Positions 6,719 to 16,007 of a DNA stretch of 64,000 nucleotides are shown here, piece after piece. The stretch is taken from the NCBI GenBank assembly GCA_033763695.1, contig JANRKB010000057.1:124001-188000 (forward strand). The letters are read 5' to 3'. The notes under the pieces are model-generated. The model saw only the letters and a program-made list of their open reading frames with translations. It ran no database searches and had not been told where the DNA came from. The stretch's first letter is position 1, and each line of letters starts with the position of its first letter. This stretch comes from JANRKB01 sp033763695 (lineage in GTDB: Bacteria > Planctomycetota > Phycisphaerae > Phycisphaerales > UBA1924). Made by a program: the position numbers and the translations under genes.

Positions 6719-9289
6719 TTACTCACCCGCCGGCTTGCTCTCGGCGTTCGCCGTCGGCGCTGCCTCGGGCAGCTCGCCGCGTGCCGCACGATCGAGCGTG
6801 TCGCTGGCGTCAAGCCATCGCTTCCACTCGGTCTGGCCCATCGGCAGATTGGGATCGTCCCAGACGCTCGCAGGCAGACGCTTGTAGAAGTTCTTGGCGC
6901 GTTCGTTCGCCACCGCGGCACGTCTCAGATCGCCCTGCTTCAAGTGAGCACTCACGATCTGGACCATCGCCACCAGGGCCGCCGGGTCGTTGGCGTAGTG
7001 CTCGCGCGCGGCCTCATATTGCCGCACGGCCACATCCCACTGACCCAGGTCAAACGCACAGTCGCCGAGGTAGAAGTACGAGTTACGCAGGAAGAGTTCT
7101 TCAAGGCCGCTGCGCTGCTGCTCTTTCACGTCTTCCAGCCCGCGCCGGGCCTGCTCGAAGAGTTCGCCCGCCTTGGTCAATCTTTCACGCCGCGCCAGTT
7201 CGAGTTCGACACGCTCGCTGTCGGGCATCGCCTCAAGCAGGCGGGCCGCGATGCGCGACGCGCTGAGTCGGTGCGCGTCGGCGAGGCGATAACGCGTCAT
7301 GTGGATCTCTGGATCGCTCGGATACCGCGCCACCGCTTCGCCGAGCCGTTCAATCGCCGGGGCGTAGTCATCGCGGCCGTTCTCATACAGCACGCGCCCA
7401 AGTTCAAGCAGCGCGCCGCGATACGTCGGACTGTCGGGGCTGAAGTTGCCCGAGAGAGCACTCGAAAGCAGTTGCTCCGCCTCGGCGTCGTTTCCGGCAT
7501 CCTTGTCAAGCAGTAGGCATCGCGCCAGCGGCACATAGCTGGCATCGGCCCACGGCCCGCCGTTGGTGCCCGGCGCACGATCACGCCCCTCGATCAGTTC
7601 GCGGAAGAGCTTGGTGGCCAGATCGACTTCGCCGCGTGAGAGGTGTGCCATACCGAGGCGGAATCGCGCCTCGGCGTTGCGATCATCACTAGGCCGCGTG
7701 TCGGCAAACTGCTTGAACGCAGGGACCGCGGCATCGGCGTCACCCGCGCGATCGAAGGCTTCCGCCGCCGCCCACAGGCTCGCTGCCGAAGCGTTGTCGT
7801 CCGTCAGCACAACGCGATCGGCATGCAACCGGAAGTAGCGTCCGGCGGGAATCAGATGCTCACGCGCCTGGGCCTGCGCGGCTGGGTCCAACTGCGACAG
7901 GCTCGCCGCCTCATCGCCGCTGCGGACCGCACTCTTGATCACATCCTCCGCAAGCGTCGCGTGCGTCCGCGCGAGCGCGAGCAGCACATCCGGCGATGCC
8001 TTGTCCGTACCCGTCAGACGCTCGGCGAGCGTCGCGAATCGCAGCGCAGACTCCGGTTGCCCGTTATCCATGCGATCCTTGTGGCGCGACAGCAGGCTCG
8101 CGACGATTCGCTCCGTGCTCACATGCCGGCTGTGCAAACCCGAGCGCGTCTGCTCAACCAGTTGCGTGTACGCCTCCGTCGCGGCATCAATATCGCCGAG
8201 CGCGGCGTGTGCCTCGGCAATCCCAAGCATGGCCGTGCTCAGCCACTCGCTGGCGTGCGCACCCGCATGGCCCGGATTTTCGATCACCCACTGGTAGCGT
8301 TCGCGGGCGGACTGCATCGACGCTTGATCGCCGCGTGCCTCGTCGATCCGCGCTCGCATGACTTCGATCTGCGGCGACAGGTCGCTGTGTTCGCCCGCCA
8401 GCGACGCCGCCCGCGCGAACTGCTCATCGGCCTCGCGTACGCGGCCTAGTTCCAAGTAGGCCCGCCCCAGCAGCAGAAACAACTCCGCGTGATCCGGCGT
8501 ACCGGTCGAACCCAGCGGCAGTCGGCGGAGCAGGCCATTGATCGCCTGCTCGGCAAAGCCTTCGTCGATCCGCAGTTCCGATTGCCGTGCCAAGGCCCAG
8601 TTCTGATCCGGCGTGGGCACCTCCGGGTCGGCGAGCATGGCAGTGATCAGGTCGAGCGCGAGTTCCTTGTCCGGGACTGGCGCATCGAGTGTCTTGCTGA
8701 TGATCGCCCGCTGCAGCCCCGTGCGCCGCGCGACATCGTTGTCGGGCAGCATCGCCATCCGGGCTCGGGCCTTCTCGAGTTCACCCGATGAAATCAACGC
8801 CCGCGCCACATACTCCAGATCGCGCGGCTCGAGTGTCTGGTTCAGTTGCTCCGCCGCGACGTACTCATCGATGATGTTCTGGTTGTTGGTCGGATGATCA
8901 ATCCCCTTGGACTTCTGGCCCAGGTACAGCGCCCGCGCAAGACTGAGGTGAAACTCACGCTGCTGCTCGAGCGACAACGCGCCCGGCTCACTCATCGGCC
9001 TCAGCAGATTCGCGTTGAGCAGGTCAATCGCCTCTTCGTAGCGTTCACCCGCCAGTGCGGCACGGACCTCTTCAAACTTGCCGCCGTACTCGGGCTTGGG
9101 CACCGCGCGCAGGGCATGCACAACGCCGCCCGCCAACAACACCCCTGCCACCACGAGCGCCGGGATCTGCCAGATCTCACGCACGCTCGGCGGACGCGCC
9201 GGCACCTCAGCCTTTGCTGGCTCGGGCTTGGCACCCTTGGAAGCTTCCGCTTCCTTGGCGTGGTCCGGACTGTGCTTCGCGTCGCTCAC
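6719..9289 (-). CDS. Membrane-anchored TPR protein
   Basis: About 856 residues from a GTG at 9289 (VSDAKHSPDHAKEAEASKG); a TTG at 9325 in frame is the alternative. The N-terminus is charged and disordered, then one membrane helix (IPALVVAGVLLAGGVVHAL), then helical repeats to the end with many TPR-like pairs, for example ALARALYLG, LELGRVREADEQFARAASLA and RFRLGMAHLSRGEVDLATKLF. It is thus probably a periplasmic or paryphoplasmic scaffold held by one helix. It is the last gene of a minus-strand run with the RDD protein, a lipoprotein and an unknown protein. A GATAAT box at 9367-9372 could give it its own promoter. No enzymatic motif is visible. Confidence 0.85.
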   Translation of the reverse strand: MSDAKHSPDHAKEAEASKGAKPEPAKAEVPARPPSVREIWQIPALVVAGVLLAGGVVHALRAVPKPEYGGKFEEVRAALAGERYEEAIDLLNANLLRPMSEPGALSLEQQREFHLSLARALYLGQKSKGIDHPTNNQNIIDEYVAAEQLNQTLEPRDLEYVARALISSGELEKARARMAMLPDNDVARRTGLQRAIISKTLDAPVPDKELALDLITAMLADPEVPTPDQNWALARQSELRIDEGFAEQAINGLLRRLPLGSTGTPDHAELFLLLGRAYLELGRVREADEQFARAASLAGEHSDLSPQIEVMRARIDEARGDQASMQSARERYQWVIENPGHAGAHASEWLSTAMLGIAEAHAALGDIDAATEAYTQLVEQTRSGLHSRHVSTERIVASLLSRHKDRMDNGQPESALRFATLAERLTGTDKASPDVLLALARTHATLAEDVIKSAVRSGDEAASLSQLDPAAQAQAREHLIPAGRYFRLHADRVVLTDDNASAASLWAAAEAFDRAGDADAAVPAFKQFADTRPSDDRNAEARFRLGMAHLSRGEVDLATKLFRELIEGRDRAPGTNGGPWADASYVPLARCLLLDKDAGNDAEAEQLLSSALSGNFSPDSPTYRGALLELGRVLYENGRDDYAPAIERLGEAVARYPSDPEIHMTRYRLADAHRLSASRIAARLLEAMPDSERVELELARRERLTKAGELFEQARRGLEDVKEQQRSGLEELFLRNSYFYLGDCAFDLGQWDVAVRQYEAAREHYANDPAALVAMVQIVSAHLKQGDLRRAAVANERAKNFYKRLPASVWDDPNLPMGQTEWKRWLDASDTLDRAARGELPEAAPTANAESKPAGE

Positions 9290-9465
9290 GGCAGGGTCAG
9301 GATCTTTGCAAAGAGCACTCAGCAACCATCGCGCACACCCCGCGCGGCGCGAGATGTCTCCGCAGGATTATCGGGTGCTTTGGGGGGGTGTCTTGACGAG
9401 CTTGCGTCCGAATAACGCCAACCGTGCCACGGTCGCCGAAATCAAGGCCAAGCTAACCCAGTGGC

Positions 9466-11424
9466 TCATGAGCGGGCGTCATCATCGCCGCCGTCGGCGT
9501 CTTCTTCGTCGGGGTCAAACCGCACGATGACCAGCGTGCCAGCCATGTGGTCGCCGCGATGCCGCCCGGACGGGTCAAGCACGCCCAAGACGCCCAGCGG
9601 CGGGAGCCCCCACTTCACCAAGTTCCGCACGGCGGCTCGCCACAACGCGCCCCACACATTCGGCGGGCCCGCGTCGGGTTTGACGATCGCCAGCACCTCG
9701 CACCCCACGAGCAACTTCCCCGGCGAGCGGGCGAAGAACGCCTCGGTCAGCGTTCCCACGATCGCGCCCAGCAGCACCGTGAGCAAAATGATCGAGACCG
9801 ACAACCCCGAGAGAAGCACGCCAGGATCAATGAACTGCAGCGGCGAGATCCCCATGATCCGCGATGCAACGACGAACACCAGAAGCAGATCAAGAACACC
9901 GGCAACCGCCCGCCGCCCGGGCTCGCACATTGCGACGCCGTCGGGCAGCGTGAACACCGGCTCGTCGTCTTCGCGGCGCACGATCAGCGTGAGCACGATC
10001 GCCATCAGCGCGAACATGCTCAGCGCAAGCAAGCGGAACTCACCGGCGCCGACGATCCCCGCCCGCGCCGACGCCCCTTGGAAGATGAGCCGACCCGTCC
10101 ACGCAGAGACCTCGCGAATCTCTAGATGTGATCCCACACCGGCGCGGCGCGACATGAGTGCCGAGCCGGTCTCCTGCGGCGTCGCGTCGACCGCCTGCCA
10201 CACTACGGCGCAGCGCCCAATGCCATCAATCGAAACGAACGCAAACTCGGCGGGCACGCTCTCGATCCGAGTCAGCGGCAGCCAACCACGGGGCCAGAGC
10301 GTTCCGACGAGCACATCGCCCTTGGCGTCTCGATGAGCCGTCAACAACTGCCCACCCGACGAGATCACACGCAACCCAGCGAACTGTCTGGGGTCGCGCA
10401 GGTCCGATGGAAGCGTCGAGCCGTTCGAGTTCCAGCGGGCCCGAATGACGTTGACGCCGCGCCGCGACGTTGAGCCACCGGAGGGACCTCGCCACGAATC
10501 GGCACCGGTGCGCCAACCTGAACCGGGCGTGGCGGACGCGACGCCGCCCGCAGGACTCGGCGCGACGCTTGCTGGCTCGGTCGATTCCTCAAGTGCCGCG
10601 TTCCAGATCCAGACCGATCCATCATCACGCAGGAGGACGACACGAAAGCCCTCCGCCGATTGCACCAGACGGATTGTCTCGGGCCTGGCAGACCCCAGAT
10701 CCGTCAGCGGCCCAAGGTCGATGGGCACAGGAATCCACTCGCCGCGACGCAGGATGCGAAGGGCAGTCGTGCTGGCTTCGCGCACCATCGCGACGGGACC
10801 AATCTGCGTCCCGACGAATCCGAGCAAGATGCCTGAACCTTCGAGCGACGGCTCGCGTCGCGCCGCCCCCGGCGGATCATCGGCCCACAGATCCGCGACG
10901 CCCGTCGGCATCACGCTGACCGAATACACCTCTCGCTTCGCGTCAGGCGTGTTCAAGAGCGTCGGGAAGAGGATGTAGACGACATTGTCAACCGCGGCGA
11001 GCGCGCGAGGCCGCGACGCCAGCGACACCGAAGGCCGCAGCACACCGTCATCCGAACCATGCGCGACGCCATCGCGCCACAGCGTCCGACGCGGCGTGAC
11101 ATGCAAAAGTCGCCACGAGTCCTCGTCGAGCTTTGAGCCCAGCGCGGGAACCGCCAGCCACGAATGCGACCCCGAGAGCGACTCACCCGGCGCTGCCGCC
11201 GAGGGGAAGGCCTGCAATGCGCCGCTGATGTTTGCGGCTGAAGCCGCCTTGGAAGCTTGGCCGGATTGATCTTCTGAGCCTGAGGCGGCCGGCGGCGGTG
11301 TCGATGGGCCACCCTCCTGGGCGGAGGCACCGCGATCAATCATCAAGATTCCGAGCACACAGCAGCAGGCAACAACCACGCGCTGCAAGCGTCCCCAGAA
11401 CCGGCTTGAGAGAAGATCCTTCAC
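9466..11424 (-). CDS. RDD-family membrane protein with large extracytoplasmic domain
   Basis: A 652-residue protein starting with GTG at 11424. A signal sequence (RVVVACCCVLGILMIDRGASAQ) is followed by about 430 residues of Ser/Gly/Trp-rich beta sequence, including DGSVWIWNA, that may be a propeller. A membrane helix follows, then the C-terminal RDD domain: PGRRAVAGVLDLLLVFVVASRI with several membrane segments, and FFARSPGKLLVGCEVL. RDD domains are found in transporters and unknown membrane proteins; no substrate can be assigned. It begins six bases after the stop of the lipoprotein gene, so the two are surely co-transcribed. Confidence 0.85.
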   Translation of the reverse strand: MKDLLSSRFWGRLQRVVVACCCVLGILMIDRGASAQEGGPSTPPPAASGSEDQSGQASKAASAANISGALQAFPSAAAPGESLSGSHSWLAVPALGSKLDEDSWRLLHVTPRRTLWRDGVAHGSDDGVLRPSVSLASRPRALAAVDNVVYILFPTLLNTPDAKREVYSVSVMPTGVADLWADDPPGAARREPSLEGSGILLGFVGTQIGPVAMVREASTTALRILRRGEWIPVPIDLGPLTDLGSARPETIRLVQSAEGFRVVLLRDDGSVWIWNAALEESTEPASVAPSPAGGVASATPGSGWRTGADSWRGPSGGSTSRRGVNVIRARWNSNGSTLPSDLRDPRQFAGLRVISSGGQLLTAHRDAKGDVLVGTLWPRGWLPLTRIESVPAEFAFVSIDGIGRCAVVWQAVDATPQETGSALMSRRAGVGSHLEIREVSAWTGRLIFQGASARAGIVGAGEFRLLALSMFALMAIVLTLIVRREDDEPVFTLPDGVAMCEPGRRAVAGVLDLLLVFVVASRIMGISPLQFIDPGVLLSGLSVSIILLTVLLGAIVGTLTEAFFARSPGKLLVGCEVLAIVKPDAGPPNVWGALWRAAVRNLVKWGLPPLGVLGVLDPSGRHRGDHMAGTLVIVRFDPDEEDADGGDDDARS

Positions 11425-11430
11425 GCGGGG

Positions 11431-12372
11431 TTACTGTACCTTTGTCGGCGCAGCCGCGGCAGGCGTGGAGCTCCCGCCCTGCACTCCGGCCCCACGCTCG
11501 TTATCCACGTCGCGGACATCGCGCACGCGGAAGATCTTCTTGAGATAGTCAAAGTCGAACGGCTTGTCCTTGATCTCGCGATTCTCTGCCTGCTCGATCT
11601 TCATCGTCAGCGTCGTGTTGGGCGGCACATCGACGAGGAATCGCCGCGCCATCCGCGGCTCGGCCCTCACGTCATCGCGCACCGCCACCGGCAGCGGCGA
11701 CTGCAACTCGCACGCCGCCGCCACCTCGCCCTTGGGCGAGAGCAACGCGATCCGCTGCGGCTCAAACGTCTCGGGATCGAGCAAGTAATCGCGCGGCCCC
11801 CACCGCCCGGGCAGTCGCATCGCGATGAAGCGGCCGTCGCTCGACCACGCGACCTTCGCACCCATCTGATTCACCGTGCTGCCGATCGGCGTGATCCCCA
11901 TCAGCTCGATCAAATCAAGCGGATGCAGCGGCACGCCAAGTTGCCGGAACGCTTCGGGCGTCGCGTTCTCGTGCGTCCCGACAAGCGCGGGGCGATCCTC
12001 GCTGTGCAGATCGATCCACCAATAGCGTGTGTCGTTACTGCCCATGTAGAAGTACGTCTCGCCGACTTTCTTGACCTCAAGTGAGACCTTGCGCGGGCGG
12101 ATGACCTGCAGATATGCCTCGGCCTGCTCGTCGACCGGGTCGCCCGCCTGATCCACGCCCATGATGCGCAAACTGACGGAGCACCAGAGCCGCTCCAATC
12201 GCCGCACCCGCGCGTCATAGCGTTCGGCGATCGCCGCGAAGGCAGGAGGCGGACCATCGCGTGTGATGACATCGGTATCGTCGTCCGCGTGCTGCGACGC
12301 GCAACCCGACACAAGCATCGCGGCGGCCAGCATCAGCAGGCTGCCAATCGTTCTTGCTACTCCACCACGCAT
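11431..12372 (-). CDS. Outer-membrane-type lipoprotein, unknown function
   Basis: About 313 residues from the ATG at 12372. This start puts a lipoprotein signal directly at the N-terminus: MRGGVARTIGSLLMLAAAML then VSGC, with the lipidated Cys at residue 24. The longer frame from 12501 would place the signal internally and is less likely. The mature part has an alpha/beta pattern with YFYMGSNDTRYWWIDLH and GRFIAMRLPGRWGPRDYLLD, which resembles the LolA/LolB-like or DUF4292-like lipid-binding fold; that comparison is inference. It is followed six bases later by the RDD gene. Confidence 0.78.
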   Translation of the reverse strand: MRGGVARTIGSLLMLAAAMLVSGCASQHADDDTDVITRDGPPPAFAAIAERYDARVRRLERLWCSVSLRIMGVDQAGDPVDEQAEAYLQVIRPRKVSLEVKKVGETYFYMGSNDTRYWWIDLHSEDRPALVGTHENATPEAFRQLGVPLHPLDLIELMGITPIGSTVNQMGAKVAWSSDGRFIAMRLPGRWGPRDYLLDPETFEPQRIALLSPKGEVAAACELQSPLPVAVRDDVRAEPRMARRFLVDVPPNTTLTMKIEQAENREIKDKPFDFDYLKKIFRVRDVRDVDNERGAGVQGGSSTPAAAAPTKVQ

Positions 12373-12497
12373 CGCACGCTCGCTTCTTCTGGAGTTCTGC
12401 TCGTCAGCCTCGGCGGATCGCAGCGGGTCTTGCGGAATCGTTGCCCAGTCTTGGTCCCCGCCGCACCGATCGCCGCGCCTCGCGCGATCGGAGATCG

Positions 12498-13022
12498 TCA
12501 CTCGATCGGAACCAGTCCGGTCATCTGCTCGATGGCATCGGCGATCGCGGCATCATCCATTCCCGGGTCGACGACATCGATGACGGGTTCATTCGCCATC
12601 TCCGCGGCGGGCCGCTTGACCTTGACGCACAGGAACCCCGGCTTGTTGCCCTCGAGCACCAGCACGCGCCGTCGCACCAGCAGCAGCGCGAGAATGAACC
12701 GGAACGCCAGCTGCTTGGATGTGTTCGCCTCGCCGAGCTGCTCGAACAGATCGAGCACCTCGTCATCGCTCAGAAGCAGTTTCTTCTTGCTCTCGCCTGT
12801 GGGCATCACGGCCGCCCACGACGCGAAGAGGCTGAGCGGCGGCATGGGCCGCTCGCCACGCTCCCACGCGCTGTGCGAAAAGTCCAGCCGCTCCAGCGTC
12901 TCGCCCAAGTCGCGTTGCACCAGCGTCGCCACATAACGCTCGCCGGGGGCGATCACGACGCCACTGGCGGCACAGGTGCCCACGGGTTTTGAGACTGAGT
13001 ACGAACTGCTCGCGACACTCAT
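12498..13022 (-). CDS. Conserved protein of unknown function
   Basis: A 174-residue protein. The ATG at 13022 is preceded by AGGAGCG with an 8-base gap. It contains CAASGVVIAPGERYVATLVQ near the N-terminus, a central LFASWAAVMP, then KKKLLLSDDEVLDLFEQLG and FRFILALLLVRRRVLVLEG, and an acidic C-terminus. I recall proteins of this order as conserved in planctomycetes without an assigned role. There is no signal peptide; the hydrophobic FILALLLV segment is short and probably buried. It is the first gene of the minus-strand run that continues with the lipoprotein, RDD and TPR genes. Confidence 0.75.
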   Translation of the reverse strand: MSVASSSYSVSKPVGTCAASGVVIAPGERYVATLVQRDLGETLERLDFSHSAWERGERPMPPLSLFASWAAVMPTGESKKKLLLSDDEVLDLFEQLGEANTSKQLAFRFILALLLVRRRVLVLEGNKPGFLCVKVKRPAAEMANEPVIDVVDPGMDDAAIADAIEQMTGLVPIE

Positions 13023-13128
13023 CCTGCTCGCTCCTGCTCCGACACGTAAGCACGCGTCGGGACGGCTCCGCCGCCGGTTTCGAGCATAGCACGCCCCGGC
13101 CCGGACGGGTCGCGGCGGGCCAATCGCG

Positions 13129-14049
13129 TCACCTCAGCCCCGACGAGTCCTTGACGCCCAGCGTGGCGTAAATCTCACGCGTCGCGGTTGAGCGGTTGAG
13201 GGTGTAGAGGTGAATGCCGGCGACGTTGTGGTCGAGCAGATCGCGGCACTGCTCCGTCGCCCAGTGCACCCCCACACGCCGCACCGCGTCCTCATCGGCG
13301 CAGCGGTTCACCGCACGAATCAGCGGCGCGGGAAAGCGTGCCCCCTGAGCCAGGTCGGCCATCCGCTTCATGCCCGAGGCTGAACTGATGGGCATCACGC
13401 CCGCGATGATCGGCACCTTGATGCCCGCGAGGGTGCAGCGATCGCGGAAGTCATAGAAGTCGCGGTTGTCAAAGAACAACTGCGTGACGATCGCGTCCGC
13501 ACCGGCGTCGACCTTGGCCTTGAGCCGCTCGATCTCGATGAGGCGATTAGGCGTCTGAGGGTGGCCCTCGGGATATCCGGCGACGCAGATGCCGAAGCCG
13601 CGCGGGTCGGGATGGCCGCACTGCTTCGCTTCGCGCTGGTTGAACTGCTTGATGAACGCGACGAGGTCGGCGGCAAAGCCAAAGTGCCGCCACGGGTCTG
13701 TGCCGTCGCTCACCTTCGGCGGGTCGCCGCGCAGGGCCATGATGTTGCCGATGCCGGCGACGGCATATCGCCGCAGAATCGCCGCGATCTGCTCCTGATC
13801 GTGGCCGACGCAGGTGAGGTGCGGGATGGGATCGAGCGAGGTCTTGGTCTTGATCTTGACGACCAGATCGTGCGTGAGCTCGCGCGTGCCGCCGCCCGCG
13901 CCATAGGTCACCGAAACGAACGAAGGCTTCAGGGCTTCGAGCTCGGCGATGGACGTGAACAACTCCGCCGCGGCACTGTCGCTCTTGGGCGGAAAGAACT
14001 CGAACGAGAACGTCGTCCGGTGGTTGTCAACGTGGTCGCGGATGTGCAT
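13129..14049 (-). CDS. metF: Methylenetetrahydrofolate reductase
   Basis: A 306-residue FAD-dependent reductase that makes 5-methyl-THF for methionine synthesis. The ATG at 14049 (MHIRDHVDNHRTTFSFEFFPPK) gives the usual family N-terminus; the open frame upstream to 14157 is not family-like and overlaps the promoter. Typical MetF motifs are present: FSFEFFPPK, VSVTYGAGGG, HLTCVGHD, NIMALRGDPP, ADAIVTQLFFDN and PIIAGVMPI. It is not in an evident operon with other methionine genes. A 24-base palindrome sits just upstream (14091-14114) over a TATAGT box, so transcriptional control by a dimeric regulator is likely. Confidence 0.95.
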   Translation of the reverse strand: MHIRDHVDNHRTTFSFEFFPPKSDSAAAELFTSIAELEALKPSFVSVTYGAGGGTRELTHDLVVKIKTKTSLDPIPHLTCVGHDQEQIAAILRRYAVAGIGNIMALRGDPPKVSDGTDPWRHFGFAADLVAFIKQFNQREAKQCGHPDPRGFGICVAGYPEGHPQTPNRLIEIERLKAKVDAGADAIVTQLFFDNRDFYDFRDRCTLAGIKVPIIAGVMPISSASGMKRMADLAQGARFPAPLIRAVNRCADEDAVRRVGVHWATEQCRDLLDHNVAGIHLYTLNRSTATREIYATLGVKDSSGLR

Positions 14050-14085
14050 GGTGACGGGGCAGAACGGGTGGGCGAGGCGATCCTC

Positions 14086-14114
14086 ACTATATCCATTTAT
14101 CCGGATGAATGGAT
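14086..14114 (-). promoter_or_regulatory. Palindromic operator overlapping metF promoter
   Basis: Two 12-base arms, ATCCATTTATCC and GGATGAATGGAT (plus strand 14091-14102 and 14103-14114), form a 24-base palindrome centred on CCGG with a single mismatched pair. On the minus strand a TATAGT box (plus-strand 14086-14091) begins at its edge, about 37 bases before the metF ATG. No good -35 is visible, as expected for an activated or specially regulated promoter. Confidence 0.6.
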
Positions 14115-14128
14115 GGGGTTGCCATTCT

Positions 14129-14171
14129 GCAAAAACAACAACCCCTCGCCGACTCAAGGTCGACGAGGGGT
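14129..14171 (-). terminator. Rho-independent terminator
   Basis: An 11-base stem with one G-U pair (ACCCCTCGTCG / CGGCGAGGGGT on the minus strand) followed by TGTTGTTTTTGCAG. It lies after the PEP-CTERM-like gene at 14236-14928 and separates it from metF. Confidence 0.88.
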
Positions 14172-14235
14172 CGTGTTGATTCAGGAACCGAGAGTTCCAG
14201 CGGCGTTGACCGCCGGAGGGACTCGGGTCAGGCCA

Positions 14236-14928
14236 TTAGGCCCGACGGCGACGGCCAGCGACCAGACCGCCGAGGCCGAGGACAGCCAGAGCGCCGGGGG
14301 TCGGGATGATCGTGATCGTCGCGTTCTCGACCGTGCCGCTCTCGCGGAAGCTGGTGCTCGTCGAGCTAGCCGCGGCGTGGAAGCCGAAGGAGCTGTTGAC
14401 GCCCGAGGAAGCCGCAACAACGCTGCGGATCGTCAGGGTACGGGCCGAGGCGTCAGCGCCCAGGACGTAATCGAAGGTGAAGATGAGGGCGGGGTTGGCG
14501 GTGCTGTAGGCGCCACCGGCCGAGGCGGGGGCCTGCTGACCGCTGGAGATGTTACCTTCGTTGCCGGTCGTGCCCAGGGCGACGATGCGCTGGGTGCTGC
14601 CGGTCACGCGAGCCGAGAGGGTCGCGGCGCCGAAGTTGAACGGGCCGACGCGGTTGCCGACGCCGTTGGAGGCGATCTGCGCGCCGCCGTCGGTGCCGAG
14701 GTAGTTGTCGATGAAGATCTGATGGGTCAGACCACCGAAGCCGTAGCCGGTCGTGCCGGTCCAGTCAACCATACCACGGACCTTGACGGTCGAGCCAGCG
14801 GTCGCGCTACGAGCAGCGCCCCAGGTCGCGCCGTTGTCGGTCGAGACCTGCCAGACGAGCTTGGGAGCAGCGTTCGCAGCGGACACGGCGCCAGCGAGAA
14901 CAACAAGAGCAGCAATCTGAGCCTTCAT
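14236..14928 (-). CDS. Secreted PEP-CTERM-like protein (VSTDNGATW family)
   Basis: A 230-residue secreted protein. The ATG at 14928 has GAGGAG eight bases upstream. The signal peptide is MKAQIAALVVLAGAVSAANA. The mature part begins PKLVWQVSTDNGATWG, then a beta-rich domain with VKVRGMVDWTGTTGYGFGG. The C-terminal tail PGALAVLGLGGLVAGRRRRA is the exosortase-type signal. It is paralogous to the genes at 47633-48334 and, more distantly, 21747-22478, which share the QVSxDGGxTW opening; it differs from the tandem pair at 4811 and 5892. Its role is unknown. Confidence 0.87.
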   Translation of the reverse strand: MKAQIAALVVLAGAVSAANAAPKLVWQVSTDNGATWGAARSATAGSTVKVRGMVDWTGTTGYGFGGLTHQIFIDNYLGTDGGAQIASNGVGNRVGPFNFGAATLSARVTGSTQRIVALGTTGNEGNISSGQQAPASAGGAYSTANPALIFTFDYVLGADASARTLTIRSVVAASSGVNSSFGFHAAASSTSTSFRESGTVENATITIIPTPGALAVLGLGGLVAGRRRRA

Positions 14929-14979
14929 CGTACAGTCTCCTCACGGATCTTCGGTTGAACCCGATTCCACACGTTTGAT

Positions 14980-14998
14980 AGAACGAACAACTCGTTCT
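14980..14998. promoter_or_regulatory. Leader inverted repeat
   Basis: AGAACGA and TCGTTCT arms (14980-14986 and 14992-14998) around ACAAC, within the transcribed leader of the PEP-CTERM-like gene just downstream of its predicted transcription start. It could be an operator or an mRNA hairpin. Confidence 0.4.
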
Positions 14999-15010
14999 GG
15001 ACCCAAAGAG

Positions 15011-15039
15011 ACAATGCCTCAAGAAATGGGCAATGCCAA
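15011..15039 (-). promoter_or_regulatory. Candidate promoter of the PEP-CTERM-like gene
   Basis: On the minus strand TTGGCA (15034-15039), a 17-base spacer and CATTGT (15011-15016). It implies a leader of about 75 bases before the ATG at 14928. Confidence 0.45.
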
Positions 15040-15193
15040 CGATTTTGACGAATGATTTGACTTTTTTGGCGGATTTCCGGGCCGATCGCCGGCCTCACCC
15101 CGCGCCAAACGCTGCAAACGCGGTTTCTCACCCCATCCGGGGCCGAGAACCGCGTTCTTCATTGATATCAGCGTGATCCGATCGTCGCCCGCG

Positions 15194-15772
15194 TCAGTCC
15201 GCCGCGATCACCCGACGCCGCAATGCCCACTGAAGCACCAGCAGGGTCTTGGCATCGCAGATCTCCCCCGAGTCCATCCGCGAGACGGCCTCGCGGACGC
15301 CCAACGCTTCCACCGTGATCGATTCGTCCGCCTCGGTGTGCTGGCCCACCAGCCGCAGCCCGGTCGCCACGAACGCATGCATGTACTCGTCGGTCATCCC
15401 GGGCGTCGTATAGAAGGACGCCAGTTCCTCAACGTGTGCCGCGGCGTAGCCCGTCTCCTCCTCCAACTCCCGCGCCGCACACACCGCCGCCGACTCGGGC
15501 GGCTCCATGGTCCCCGCGGGCAACTCGAGCAACACCCGTCCCGGCGCGATGCGATAGTTGCGGATCAGCACGATCTGGGTCGGCTTTCCGGCCTCGTGCA
15601 GAATCGGAAGAATCACCACCGAACCTGGATGCCGCACGATCTGCCGGCGAAGGGTCTGACCAGCGTGGGTCCGGACCGTGACCTGCTCAAAGGAGAACTT
15701 TGCGCCCGCAAGGATCGTCTCCCGCGAGACTTCGGTCATCGACGCTGGCATCCGGGTTCCCGATCGTTCCAT
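15194..15772 (-). CDS. NUDIX hydrolase (ADP-ribose pyrophosphatase type)
   Basis: A 192-residue protein. I chose the ATG at 15772 because AGGAG (15779-15783) stands six bases before it; the frame continues upstream to 15976 but reads as low complexity. A complete NUDIX box is present: GTMEPPESAAVCAARELEEE, then TGY, which fits G-x5-E-x7-R-E-U-x-E-E-x-G-U. The following FYTTPGMTDEYMHAFVATGL is typical of ADP-sugar pyrophosphatases (NudF group). Likely action is cytoplasmic hydrolysis of ADP-ribose or a similar nucleoside diphosphate sugar. It diverges from the ABC ATPase gene. Confidence 0.88.
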   Translation of the reverse strand: MERSGTRMPASMTEVSRETILAGAKFSFEQVTVRTHAGQTLRRQIVRHPGSVVILPILHEAGKPTQIVLIRNYRIAPGRVLLELPAGTMEPPESAAVCAARELEEETGYAAAHVEELASFYTTPGMTDEYMHAFVATGLRLVGQHTEADESITVEALGVREAVSRMDSGEICDAKTLLVLQWALRRRVIAAD

Positions 15773-16007
15773 CACTCGCTCCTGCGTTGCCTGCTTCGGC
15801 ACCCACATCTTCCTTCGGCGTGCGGCGTGCGTCTGCATGATTGCCTCCGTCGAAACGCCGCAATGCTCACGCGGGGGTTCTACGATCGCTCCATCCCCGC
15901 GCGGCACGCTTGTGCCCCGAACGGGCGATGCAGGGTCCGATCCGAGTCCTTCCGCGGTGGGCCGCGGAAAGTTCACGAGTCGGTCACGCCTGCGACATCA
16001 GGTCGGC

